From: Steroidobacteraceae bacterium
Lineage (GTDB): Bacteria; Pseudomonadota; Gammaproteobacteria; Steroidobacterales; Steroidobacteraceae
Assembly: GCA_021325695.1 (NCBI GenBank)
Contig: JAJTCR010000124.1
Location: 1 to 5,454, forward strand
Direction of reading: 5' to 3'
Length of the DNA stretch: 5,454 nucleotides
Shown: piece after piece, positions 1 to 5,454 of the stretch
How the letters are laid out: each line of letters begins with the position of its first letter
How positions within the stretch are numbered: the first letter of the stretch is position 1
The notes under the pieces: generated by a model
The model's database searches: none
Seen by the model: only the letters and a program-made list of their open reading frames with translations
Told to the model about the DNA's origin: nothing
Program-made: the position numbers and the translations under genes

Positions 1-19
1 CTCGAAGGCTGACCGGAAC

Positions 20-1975
20 GTGGAGCCGCTCATCGCACGATCGTGGCACTGGCTGTCCACGCTGCTGCTGGCCCTCGGGGCACTCGTTGCCGGAGGCGCT
101 GGGGCGTCCGAGCGGGCGATTCCCGCGCCGCGAGACGTCGACTATGCGGGGACGATTCGCTTGCGGGTCGACGCCAGTGACGTCGATCGTCGCATCGTCC
201 GCGTCGCGGAGGTCGTCCCGGTCGCCGCGGCCGGCCCACTGACGCTGCTCTACCCGCGCTGGCTGCCAGGCAACAATTCGACCACCGGGCCGATCGAAAT
301 GCTCGCGGGCCTGCAGGTGCGCACGGATCGCGACGAGCGACTCGCGTGGCAGCGCGATGCCGAGAAGATGCACGCGTTCCACGTCGACGTCCCGCCGGGC
401 ACCACGGCGCTGCACCTGCGATTCGAATTCCTCACGCCGACGTCGCCCGACCAGGGCCGGCAGGTCATGACCCAGGACCTGCTCGGCCTGCAGTGGGAGA
501 AGGCGCTGCTGTACCCGGCCGGCCACGGATCCGATCGCATCACGTTCGAGCCGAGCCTGACGCTGCCGGGCGGCTGGGAGTTCGCCACGGCGCTCGAGGG
601 CGCACGTCGTCACGGCGACGTCGTGACGTTCGCGCCGGTGTCGCTCGAGCGCCTGGTGGACTCACCGGTTTTCGCCGGCCCGCACTACCGGCGCATCGAG
701 CTCGATCCGGACCCCACGGCGCCGGTTCGACTGCACGCGTTCGCGGACCGGTCGGCGGAACTCGAAGCCCGCCCTGACCAGCTCGACCTGCACCGGCGCA
801 TGGTCGCCGAGACGCTCACGTTGTTCGGCTCGCGCCACTATCGCCACTACGATTTCCTGTTCGCGATCAGCAGCCAGTTCGCACCGATCGGGCTCGAGCA
901 CCACGAATCGAGCGAGAATGCCGTGGCGCCCGGGTACTTCATCGACTGGAGCGCGTCGGCGCCGGCGCGCGACCTGTTGCCGCACGAACTGGTGCACTCC
1001 TGGAACGGCAAGTTCCGGCGCCCGGCGGACCTGTTGACCGCCTCGTACGAGGTGCCGCTGCAGACCAGCCTGCTCTGGGTCTACGAGGGCCTCACGGAGT
1101 ACTGGGGCATCGTGCTGGCGGGGCGATCGGGTCTCTGGAGCCCCGGGTACCTGCGCGACACGCTCGCCGTCCACGCCGCGACACTCGACCAGGGTCGTGC
1201 CGGCCGTGCCTGGCGCAACCTGCAGGACACGACCCAGCAGCCGATCCTGTTTTACCGCGGCACGCAGAGCTACCCGAGCTGGCAACGCGCCAAGGACTAC
1301 TACTCCGAGGGAGCGCTGCTCTGGCTCGACGTCGACACGCGGATCCGCGAGCTCACGCGCGGCCAGCGCTCGCTCGACGATTTCGCACGCGCGTTCTTCG
1401 CCGCCGCGGACGGGCAACGCACGCCGCTCGCGTACAGGTTCGAGGACGTGGTCGCGGCGCTGGCGGCGGTGGCGCCGTTCGAGTGGGCTCCGTATCTCCG
1501 GGCGCGACTGGACAGCCATGGGCCGGGCGCGCCGCTCGACGGCCTGGGCCGCGGCGGCTGGCGGCTCGTCTACCGCGACACGCCGGGCGAGGCGCTAGCC
1601 GCCATCGACGCGGCCGCGGAACTCGACAGTTTCCTGTTCTCGATCGGACTCGCGCTAGACAAGTCCGGCGCCGTCGCCGAGGTTTTCTGGGACAGTCCGG
1701 CGTTTGCCGCCGGCATCGCGCCGCGCGCCGTCGTGATCGCGGTGAACGGGCGGGCCTACACGGCGAAACTGCTGCGTGAGGCGATCACGGCCGCGAAAAC
1801 CGACCCGGCCCGCGGAATCGCGCTGCTCGTGCGGCGTGGCGACAGGTATGCCACCGTCGAACTCGATTATCACGGCGGGCTGCGCTATCCGCGGCTCGAG
1901 CGCATCGACGGCCGTGTGGACGTGCTTGCGGAGATCCTCACACCACGCACGCCGCCGGTGACGAGACGGCCCTAG
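20..1975 (+). CDS. Exported M61-family metallopeptidase (glycyl aminopeptidase-like) with C-terminal PDZ domain
   Basis: A 651-residue zinc peptidase of the M61 family, whose characterised members are aminopeptidases preferring N-terminal Gly or Ala. Residues 1-29 look like a Sec signal peptide: Arg7, then a hydrophobic run (about 12-28) with a likely cut after AGA (29/30), so the enzyme is probably periplasmic. The beta-rich M61 N-terminal domain covers about 40-205. The catalytic domain carries the family GLEH motif (291-294), the zinc motif HELVH (H322, E323, H326) followed by SWNGK, and the downstream EGLTEYW with E356 as probable third zinc ligand. A PDZ domain lies at about 538-620 (around FSIGLALDKSG and the later AVNGR). 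The length is normal for the family and no key residue is missing. The GTG start leaves a full signal peptide; GAAGG at 4-8 is a possible ribosome site 11 bases upstream. A CTC GAA GGC TGA reading at 1-12 could end an upstream gene, but too little is visible to call it. Family assignment is firm; the substrate is unknown. Confidence 0.93.
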   Translation: MEPLIARSWHWLSTLLLALGALVAGGAGASERAIPAPRDVDYAGTIRLRVDASDVDRRIVRVAEVVPVAAAGPLTLLYPRWLPGNNSTTGPIEMLAGLQVRTDRDERLAWQRDAEKMHAFHVDVPPGTTALHLRFEFLTPTSPDQGRQVMTQDLLGLQWEKALLYPAGHGSDRITFEPSLTLPGGWEFATALEGARRHGDVVTFAPVSLERLVDSPVFAGPHYRRIELDPDPTAPVRLHAFADRSAELEARPDQLDLHRRMVAETLTLFGSRHYRHYDFLFAISSQFAPIGLEHHESSENAVAPGYFIDWSASAPARDLLPHELVHSWNGKFRRPADLLTASYEVPLQTSLLWVYEGLTEYWGIVLAGRSGLWSPGYLRDTLAVHAATLDQGRAGRAWRNLQDTTQQPILFYRGTQSYPSWQRAKDYYSEGALLWLDVDTRIRELTRGQRSLDDFARAFFAAADGQRTPLAYRFEDVVAALAAVAPFEWAPYLRARLDSHGPGAPLDGLGRGGWRLVYRDTPGEALAAIDAAAELDSFLFSIGLALDKSGAVAEVFWDSPAFAAGIAPRAVVIAVNGRAYTAKLLREAITAAKTDPARGIALLVRRGDRYATVELDYHGGLRYPRLERIDGRVDVLAEILTPRTPPVTRRP

Positions 1976-2033
1976 GCCGGTTTCGTTACGATGCGCTCGG
2001 CATACCGCTAGGCTCACGAGTGGAACGACCATC

Positions 2034-2525
2034 ATGGTTCATCTCAGGATGTTGTTGCGTGCGGGCCTGGTTGCGGTCGGGGCGCTGGTGACCGCTTGTG
2101 CCTCGATGCCCAGCCGAGACCCGCTCGGCGTGACGGTGGCCGGCATCGAGTCGCTGCCGGGGGAGGGCATGGAGCTGCGGCTGCTCGTGAAGCTGCGCGT
2201 GCAGAACCCGAACGACAGCCCCGTGGAATTCGACGGCGTCGCGCTTAACCTGGACGTCCAGGGCCGCGCCTTTGCCAGCGGCGTGAGCGCGGAAACCGGC
2301 GTCGTGCCCCGCTTCGGCGAAACTGTCGTCAGCGTGCCGGTCACCGTCTCGATGTTGCGGATGGTGCGCCAGGTCGCCGGCATGATCGATGGCCGCAGCA
2401 CCGACAAGATCACCTATGCGATGAGCGGCAAGTTGAGCGGCACCACGCTCTTCTCGACCCGGCACTTCACGGCGACTGGCGAGTTCGCGCTGCCGCAAGA
2501 GTCCTCGCAGGACACCCCGGACTGA
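2034..2525 (+). CDS. LEA2/WHy-domain lipoprotein
   Basis: A 163-residue lipoprotein. Residues 1-21 form a lipoprotein signal peptide ending in the lipobox V-T-A-C, with Cys22 the predicted lipidated residue. The next residues are A-S, not Asp, which favours the outer membrane. The mature part (about 35-140) resembles the LEA14/WHy beta-sandwich: it contains the hallmark NPN (N58-P59-N60) within KLRVQNPND, followed by alternating strands such as VALNLDVQGR. This fold is linked to desiccation and stress tolerance in plants, but the function of the short proteobacterial lipoproteins is not established. The ATG start has a GAGTGGA ribosome site at 2018-2024, nine bases upstream. The gene lies 58 bases after the peptidase and 16 bases before the oxygenase, so it may head the following cluster. 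A TACGAT (1987-1992) in the upstream gap resembles a -10 box but lacks a convincing -35. Length is typical for such proteins. Confidence 0.85.
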   Translation: MVHLRMLLRAGLVAVGALVTACASMPSRDPLGVTVAGIESLPGEGMELRLLVKLRVQNPNDSPVEFDGVALNLDVQGRAFASGVSAETGVVPRFGETVVSVPVTVSMLRMVRQVAGMIDGRSTDKITYAMSGKLSGTTLFSTRHFTATGEFALPQESSQDTPD

Positions 2526-2541
2526 TCGACGCAAACGCGCC

Positions 2542-3153
2542 GTGTCCGTGCTTTCGCTGTTCCCGACGCGGGTCTACACCGCGAAACTGCAGGGCCCGGG
2601 CGTCGTCGCGTTCAATGGACGGCTGCTGCGCGAATGCGCGCAATACCGCGAGGACGACGTGGCGGGACGCGCATGGTCACGCGAGCGCTACCCGGGCGGC
2701 TACACTTCCTACGGGTCGCTCAATCGCATGCACACGCTGTCGCCCACCTTCGCGCACCTCGAGCGCAGGTTGCGCCGCCACGTGCAGGCGTACGCCCGTG
2801 CGCTCGAGTTCGACCTCGACGGCCGCGAACTCGCGATGACCGACTGCTGGATCAACATGATGCCGCGCGGCGTCACCCACGGCCTGCACCTGCATCCGCT
2901 CTCGACCATCAGCGGCACCTATTACGTGCGCACCCCGCAAGGCGTCCCGGGCCTCAAGCTCGAGGACCCGCGGCTCGACCGTTTCATGGCCGCACCGCCC
3001 CGGCGGGCGGACGCGGACCAACGGCCCTGGGTCACCATGCCGGTCGCCGCCGGCACGCTGCTGCTGTTCGAGAGCTGGCTCCGGCACGAAGTGCCGCCCA
3101 ACACAGCTGCCGCCGAGCGTGTCAGCATCAGCTTCAATTACAACTGGTTCTGA
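2542..3153 (+). CDS. Putative 2-oxoglutarate/Fe(II)-dependent oxygenase (TIGR02466-like)
   Basis: A 203-residue cytoplasmic protein resembling the TIGR02466 / 2OG-Fe(II) oxygenase_5 family of double-stranded beta-helix enzymes, whose substrates are largely unknown. Visible family marks are the N-terminal LFPTRVY (6-12), the central WINMMPRGVTHGLHLHP ending in the His-rich THGLHLHPLSTISGTYYV segment (H113, H116, H118), LKLEDPRLDRF in the middle, and the C-terminal LLLFESWLRHEVPPN with H182, then ERVSISFNYNWF with R193. Likely roles, by family analogy, are Fe(II) binding by a His of the HLH cluster plus H182, and 2-oxoglutarate carboxylate binding by R193. The usual HxD is not obvious. No signal peptide is seen. 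The start is uncertain: GTG at 2542 or GTG at 2548, with no ATG nearby and no clear ribosome site in the 16-base gap after the lipoprotein, so translational coupling is possible. It shares a reading frame with the following HMG-CoA reductase. Family call is good; function is unknown. Confidence 0.82.
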   Translation: MSVLSLFPTRVYTAKLQGPGVVAFNGRLLRECAQYREDDVAGRAWSRERYPGGYTSYGSLNRMHTLSPTFAHLERRLRRHVQAYARALEFDLDGRELAMTDCWINMMPRGVTHGLHLHPLSTISGTYYVRTPQGVPGLKLEDPRLDRFMAAPPRRADADQRPWVTMPVAAGTLLLFESWLRHEVPPNTAAAERVSISFNYNWF

Positions 3154-3164
3154 ACTGACGGGAC

Positions 3165-3170
3165 GAGGAG
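3165..3170 (+). promoter_or_regulatory. Ribosome binding site for the HMG-CoA reductase gene
   Basis: GAGGAG sits seven bases before the GTG at 3178. The oxygenase stop codon (3151-3153) is in the same frame as the reductase, so the start cannot lie earlier than 3154. This GTG is the only plausible initiator between that stop and the internal Met20. Together these fix the start. Confidence 0.8.
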
Positions 3171-3177
3171 TCCAGCC

Positions 3178-4356
3178 GTGAACGACGACCGCGTGCCGAT
3201 CCCGCGCGATGCCCAGGACGACTACACCGGGCCGATGGCGCAGCGCCGTCGCGAGTTCGTTGCCGAACGCACGGGCGCGAGCCTCGAGCACGTCGCGCAT
3301 CACTCGGTTCTCCCGTCGCAGGTCGCAGGCAACGTCGAGAACTTCCTCGGTGTGGCCCAGGTACCGATCGGCCTTGCAGGCCCGCTGAGGATCCTCGGCG
3401 AGCACGCAAAGGGCGACTTCTACGTGCCACTCGCGACGACGGAAGGCACGCTCGTTGCGAGCTACAGTCGGGGCATGCGCGTGCTGTCGGAATGCGGCGG
3501 CGTCACCGTCACGGTGGTCAAGCATTCGATGCAGCGTGCGCCCGTGTTCCGTTTCCGGGACGCACGCGAGGCGCGGGATTTCGGACAGTGGCTGGTCGAG
3601 CAGTTCCAGGCGATCAAAAGCGTGGCCGAGTCGACGACGCGCATCGGCAAGCTGCTCGACATCGAGCAGTACGCGCTCGGCAACCTGCTCTACACGCGGT
3701 TCAACTACACGACGGGCGACGCGGCCGGCCAGAACATGACGGGCAAGGCGACGTGGGCCGCCTGCGAGTGGATCCAGGCGCAGCATCCGCTGCGGCCACG
3801 CTACATCCTCTCCGGGTCGATGGACACGGACAAGAAGCATTCCGCGATCAACACGCTGCGCACGCGCGGCAAGCGCGTGATCGCCGAGTGCACGATCCGC
3901 AACGAGGTGATCCAGCGCCTGATGCGCGTCGACACGCAGACCCTGTTCCGTGCGCGCCAGATCAGCACGGCGGGCTCGATCATGGCGGGCTCGGCCTACA
4001 ACGGGCCGCACGCGGCGAACGGCATCACGGCGGTGTTCATCGCGACCGGACAGGACGTCGCCAACGTCGCCGAATCGCACGCGGGTATCACCTACGCGCA
4101 ACTGCTCGACAACGGTGACTACTACTGGTCGGTCACGCTCCCGTCGCTGATCGTCGCGAGCTACGGCGGCGGCACCGGCCTGCCGACGCAACGCGAGTGC
4201 CTGGAGATGCTCGGGTGTTACGGCCAGGGCAAGGCGGACCGACTCGCCGAGATCGTCGGCGCCGTCGTGCTGGCCGGCGACGTGTCGCTCGGTTCGGCCG
4301 TGCTCGCGGGCGACTGGGTCAGCAGCCACGATCGGCTCGGCCGCAACCGCCCGTGA
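3178..4356 (+). CDS. Hydroxymethylglutaryl-CoA reductase, class I type, soluble
   Basis: A 392-residue HMG-CoA reductase, converting HMG-CoA to mevalonate with NAD(P)H. All catalytic residues of the class I enzyme can be placed: Glu89 in ATTEG (86-90), Lys219 in TDKKHSAIN, Asp293 in GQD (291-293), and His384 in SSH near the C-terminus. Other marks are the substrate-binding ENFLG...PIGLAGPL (54-70), the cofactor-like GDAAGQNM (180-187) and GGGTGLPTQ (330 on). The DKK motif, ATTEG (class II has ATEEP) and the terminal SH motif all favour class I over the Pseudomonas mevalonii-type class II. There is no N-terminal membrane domain, so it is cytoplasmic. The GTG start has a good ribosome site at 3165-3170. 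The C-terminal tail reads DRLGRNRP after the SH, where class I enzymes often have a second His before NRS. Codon use matches the neighbours, so there is no sign of recent transfer. No other mevalonate-pathway gene is visible; the role could be isoprenoid supply or a specialised product. Confidence 0.95.
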   Translation: MNDDRVPIPRDAQDDYTGPMAQRRREFVAERTGASLEHVAHHSVLPSQVAGNVENFLGVAQVPIGLAGPLRILGEHAKGDFYVPLATTEGTLVASYSRGMRVLSECGGVTVTVVKHSMQRAPVFRFRDAREARDFGQWLVEQFQAIKSVAESTTRIGKLLDIEQYALGNLLYTRFNYTTGDAAGQNMTGKATWAACEWIQAQHPLRPRYILSGSMDTDKKHSAINTLRTRGKRVIAECTIRNEVIQRLMRVDTQTLFRARQISTAGSIMAGSAYNGPHAANGITAVFIATGQDVANVAESHAGITYAQLLDNGDYYWSVTLPSLIVASYGGGTGLPTQRECLEMLGCYGQGKADRLAEIVGAVVLAGDVSLGSAVLAGDWVSSHDRLGRNRP

Positions 4357-4393
4357 CGCAATCGCGGCGTTTCTTCGCTTTCGGGGGCATCAC

Positions 4394-4924
4394 ATGTCGA
4401 GCGACCGCAGGCCGATCCTGAACCTGGCCGATGCTCCGCAACACTCGGGTGGGCACGGCGAGCACTTCGCGTTCGCGATGTCGGAGCTGGCCGGCCCGCT
4501 CGGCGCCCGCTCGATCGGCGCCAACGTCACGCGCGTGCCGCCTGGCAAGGCGGCGTTTCCGATCCATCACCATCACGCGAACGAAGAGCACTTCTTCGTG
4601 CTGAGCGGGCACGGAACGCTGCGCGTGGGGAGTCGGACGTATCCGGTCAAGCCACGCGATTACATCGTGAACCCTGCCGGCGGCCCGGAGGTCGCGCATC
4701 AGTTCGTCAACACCGGGGACGAGGACCTGGTCTACCTCGCGATTTCGACGCTGGTGCTGCCGGATGTCGTCGGCTACCCCGACTCTGGCAAGACCGGGGT
4801 GCGCACCGGCGCCGGTCAGGACCCCGGGACGCGCTTCCTGGTCAACGATGGCGACAAGACACACGTCGGGTACTGGGACGGCGAAGACGGACGCCAGGTG
4901 CGGGCCGTCCTTGGCGATCGCTAG
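4394..4924 (+). CDS. Single-domain cupin protein
   Basis: A 176-residue protein with one cupin (small beta-barrel) domain at about 43-120. Cupin motif 1 is clear: PPGKAAFPIHHHHANEEHFFVLSG, with His58-61 and Glu64/65 as candidate metal ligands. Motif 2 is the segment RDYIVNPAGGPEVAHQFVN, with His102 as the remaining ligand. The C-terminal extension contains LPDVVGYPDSGK (122-133), which I recall as common in a family of unassigned bacterial cupins. Such proteins bind a divalent metal and act as isomerases, dioxygenases or small-molecule sensors; the substrate here cannot be read from sequence. There is no DNA-binding domain or signal peptide. The ATG at 4394 has only a run of five Gs (4383-4387) six bases upstream as a ribosome site. 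It follows the HMG-CoA reductase by 37 bases in the same direction and is probably the last gene of the run, facing a convergent gene. Confidence 0.88.
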   Translation: MSSDRRPILNLADAPQHSGGHGEHFAFAMSELAGPLGARSIGANVTRVPPGKAAFPIHHHHANEEHFFVLSGHGTLRVGSRTYPVKPRDYIVNPAGGPEVAHQFVNTGDEDLVYLAISTLVLPDVVGYPDSGKTGVRTGAGQDPGTRFLVNDGDKTHVGYWDGEDGRQVRAVLGDR

Positions 4925-4966
4925 GGATGCCGTAGAACGCTCATCGCTGCGAGCACGAGCGGGAGC

Positions 4967-4992
4967 GACGCCGTTGGCAAGCTTGCGGCGTC
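4967..4992. terminator. Hairpin between convergent stop codons, possible bidirectional terminator
   Basis: GACGCCG (4967-4973) and CGGCGTC (4986-4992) form a perfect seven-base-pair stem with a 12-base loop. The loop overlaps a ten-base palindrome, GCAAGCTTGC (4977-4986), which could pair instead. It lies between the cupin stop (4924) and the stop of the minus-strand gene (5003), where a two-way terminator would be expected. No T-run follows on either strand, so an intrinsic terminator is not proven; a role in RNA end protection or chance in GC-rich DNA are alternatives. Confidence 0.35.
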
Positions 4993-5002
4993 ACCGGCAG
5001 GG

Positions 5003-5305
5003 TCAGTCGTAGTCGCTGTCCCGCCGGCCGCGCCACTTGCGCCGTTCCGGTCCCAGGTGCGCAAGTGGGATCTTCGCGTGTTCGTTTTCGCGGCGGGGCC
5101 CCGTCCGCCGATCGTCGAAATGCCGGTAGATGCAGCGACAGGCGACGGGGCGGTCGCAGTCGTCGAGCGGCAGCCGCCTCGGCGCGTCCGCCGTCAGCAG
5201 GCGCACACCGTGGAGCGCTCGCGCGGCGGGACACGCGTCGCCTGCGGCCACGATCTCGACGCCGCGAAACCTGAGTCTTGGATTGGCGCTGTTCGTCACG
5301 GCCAT
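5003..5305 (-). CDS. Conserved hypothetical protein with four cysteines and a CxCxYxHxxDRR motif
   Basis: A 100-residue protein read from ATG at 5305 to TGA at 5003. It resembles small uncharacterised proteobacterial proteins I recall with the same outline: an N-terminal strand (RLRFRGVEIVAAGDACPAAR), a LLTADAPRRLPLDDC stretch, the core CRCIYRHFDDRR, and a basic C-terminal tail. Cysteines are at 25, 50, 56 and 58, with His62 close by, so a bound metal or iron-sulfur cluster is possible but unproven. The tail is rich in Arg and ends in an acidic DSDYD. There is no signal peptide or membrane segment. An upstream TTG (5344) would add 13 residues, but the ATG is preferred: homologues as I recall them start near here, and GGACGG sits seven bases upstream. 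It runs opposite to the plus-strand cluster and so belongs to a different unit. Function is unknown. Confidence 0.75.
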   Translation of the reverse strand: MAVTNSANPRLRFRGVEIVAAGDACPAARALHGVRLLTADAPRRLPLDDCDRPVACRCIYRHFDDRRTGPRRENEHAKIPLAHLGPERRKWRGRRDSDYD

Positions 5306-5306
5306 G

Positions 5307-5344
5307 TTGCTACCGTCCAGCCTGCATTGTGTCGGTACCGGCAA
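5307..5344 (-). promoter_or_regulatory. Interrupted inverted repeat in the leader of the small minus-strand gene
   Basis: On the plus strand TTGC-TACCG (5307-5315) can pair with CGGTA-(ccg)-GCAA (5333-5344): nine base pairs with a three-base bulge and a 17-base loop. In the minus-strand transcript this would fold directly before the ATG at 5305 and cover part of the ribosome-binding area. It could affect translation of the small gene, end an upstream transcript, or be chance. No promoter was recognised. Confidence 0.25.
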
Positions 5345-5454
5345 TCACGTCCGGAGGAGCGACACGCCCGAGCGTGCAGGGCTGCGCCGTCGGCGCCATG
5401 GAGCCCGCCGCGCGAACACGGTCGAATTCGCGCCCGTCGCGGGCCTGCGCCCCG
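5310..5454 (-). CDS. Possible C-terminal end of a further minus-strand gene (partial)
   Basis: On the minus strand an open frame enters from the right edge and stops at TAG (5312-5310), four bases before the ATG of the small cysteine-containing gene. It gives about 47 residues including GAQARDGREFDRVRAAGS. Third codon positions are GC-rich in the outer half, as in real genes here, but less so near the end. A plus-strand frame over the same bases (from GTG 5374 or ATG 5398) has the same wobble positions, so composition cannot choose between strands. No family is recognised. If real, its spacing would suggest an operon with the small gene. Confidence 0.25.
   Translation of the reverse strand, partial: GAQARDGREFDRVRAAGSMAPTAQPCTLGRVAPPDVIAGTDTMQAGR

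Noticed and set aside
662..1519. A 285-codon open frame on the minus strand opposite the M61 peptidase
   Set aside because: It lies antisense to the catalytic region with the intact HELVH motif; its low-complexity, Arg- and Val-rich product has no recognisable domain.
1987..1992. TACGAT as a -10 promoter box before the lipoprotein gene
   Set aside because: It matches four of six consensus bases, but the best -35 candidate (GTGACG, 1958-1963) is 23 bases away, too far for a standard promoter.
1986..2534. A 182-codon minus-strand frame opposite the lipoprotein gene
   Set aside because: The plus-strand gene has a clear lipobox, NPN motif and ribosome site; the antisense product is His- and Arg-rich and looks like a shadow.
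2677..4329. A 550-codon open frame on the minus strand opposite the oxygenase and HMG-CoA reductase genes
   Set aside because: It lies antisense to two well-recognised genes, its product is dominated by Arg, Ala, His and Asp with no known motif, and long antisense open frames are expected in DNA this GC-rich.
5353..5359. GGAGGAG as a ribosome site for a plus-strand gene at the right edge
   Set aside because: The nearest start in the open frame (GTG at 5374) is 14 bases away, longer than usual, and the short product looks like a shadow reading.
5432..5444. GCCCG-TCG-CGGGC hairpin near the right edge
   Set aside because: A five-base-pair stem is common by chance in such GC-rich sequence, and there is no T-run or gene context.

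Overview
The window is GC-rich (roughly two thirds G+C), and its coding frames strongly prefer G or C at the third codon position. Two genes suggest a proteobacterium, most likely a gammaproteobacterium: the TIGR02466-like oxygenase and the small cysteine-containing protein on the minus strand, whose relatives I recall mainly from beta- and gammaproteobacteria. I cannot name the genus from this sequence. There are no tRNAs, rRNAs, insertion sequences or CRISPR arrays.

Layout: positions 20-4924 hold five genes on the plus strand. First is an exported M61-family metallopeptidase with a C-terminal PDZ domain (20-1975). After 58 bases comes a small LEA2/WHy-type lipoprotein (2034-2525). It is followed closely by a putative 2-oxoglutarate/Fe(II) oxygenase (2542-3153, gap 16), a soluble class I-type HMG-CoA reductase (3178-4356, gap 24) and a single-domain cupin (4394-4924, gap 37). 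The last four are spaced like a transcription unit. A convergent gene on the minus strand (5003-5305) encodes a 100-residue protein with four cysteines and a CxCxYxHxxDRR motif. A hairpin lies between the two convergent stop codons. The right edge may carry the tail of one more minus-strand gene ending just before that small gene.

How the genes may work together: the first two products belong to the cell envelope (a secreted peptidase and a lipoprotein). The next three look cytoplasmic and enzymatic. HMG-CoA reductase makes mevalonate, the committed precursor of mevalonate-pathway isoprenoids, which most gammaproteobacteria do not use because they rely on the MEP pathway. No other mevalonate gene is visible. 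An HMG-CoA reductase of the eukaryote/archaea-like class beside an uncharacterised oxygenase and a cupin is the most notable feature. A shared pathway for these three is a hypothesis from spacing and orientation only; nothing in the sequence proves a new system.
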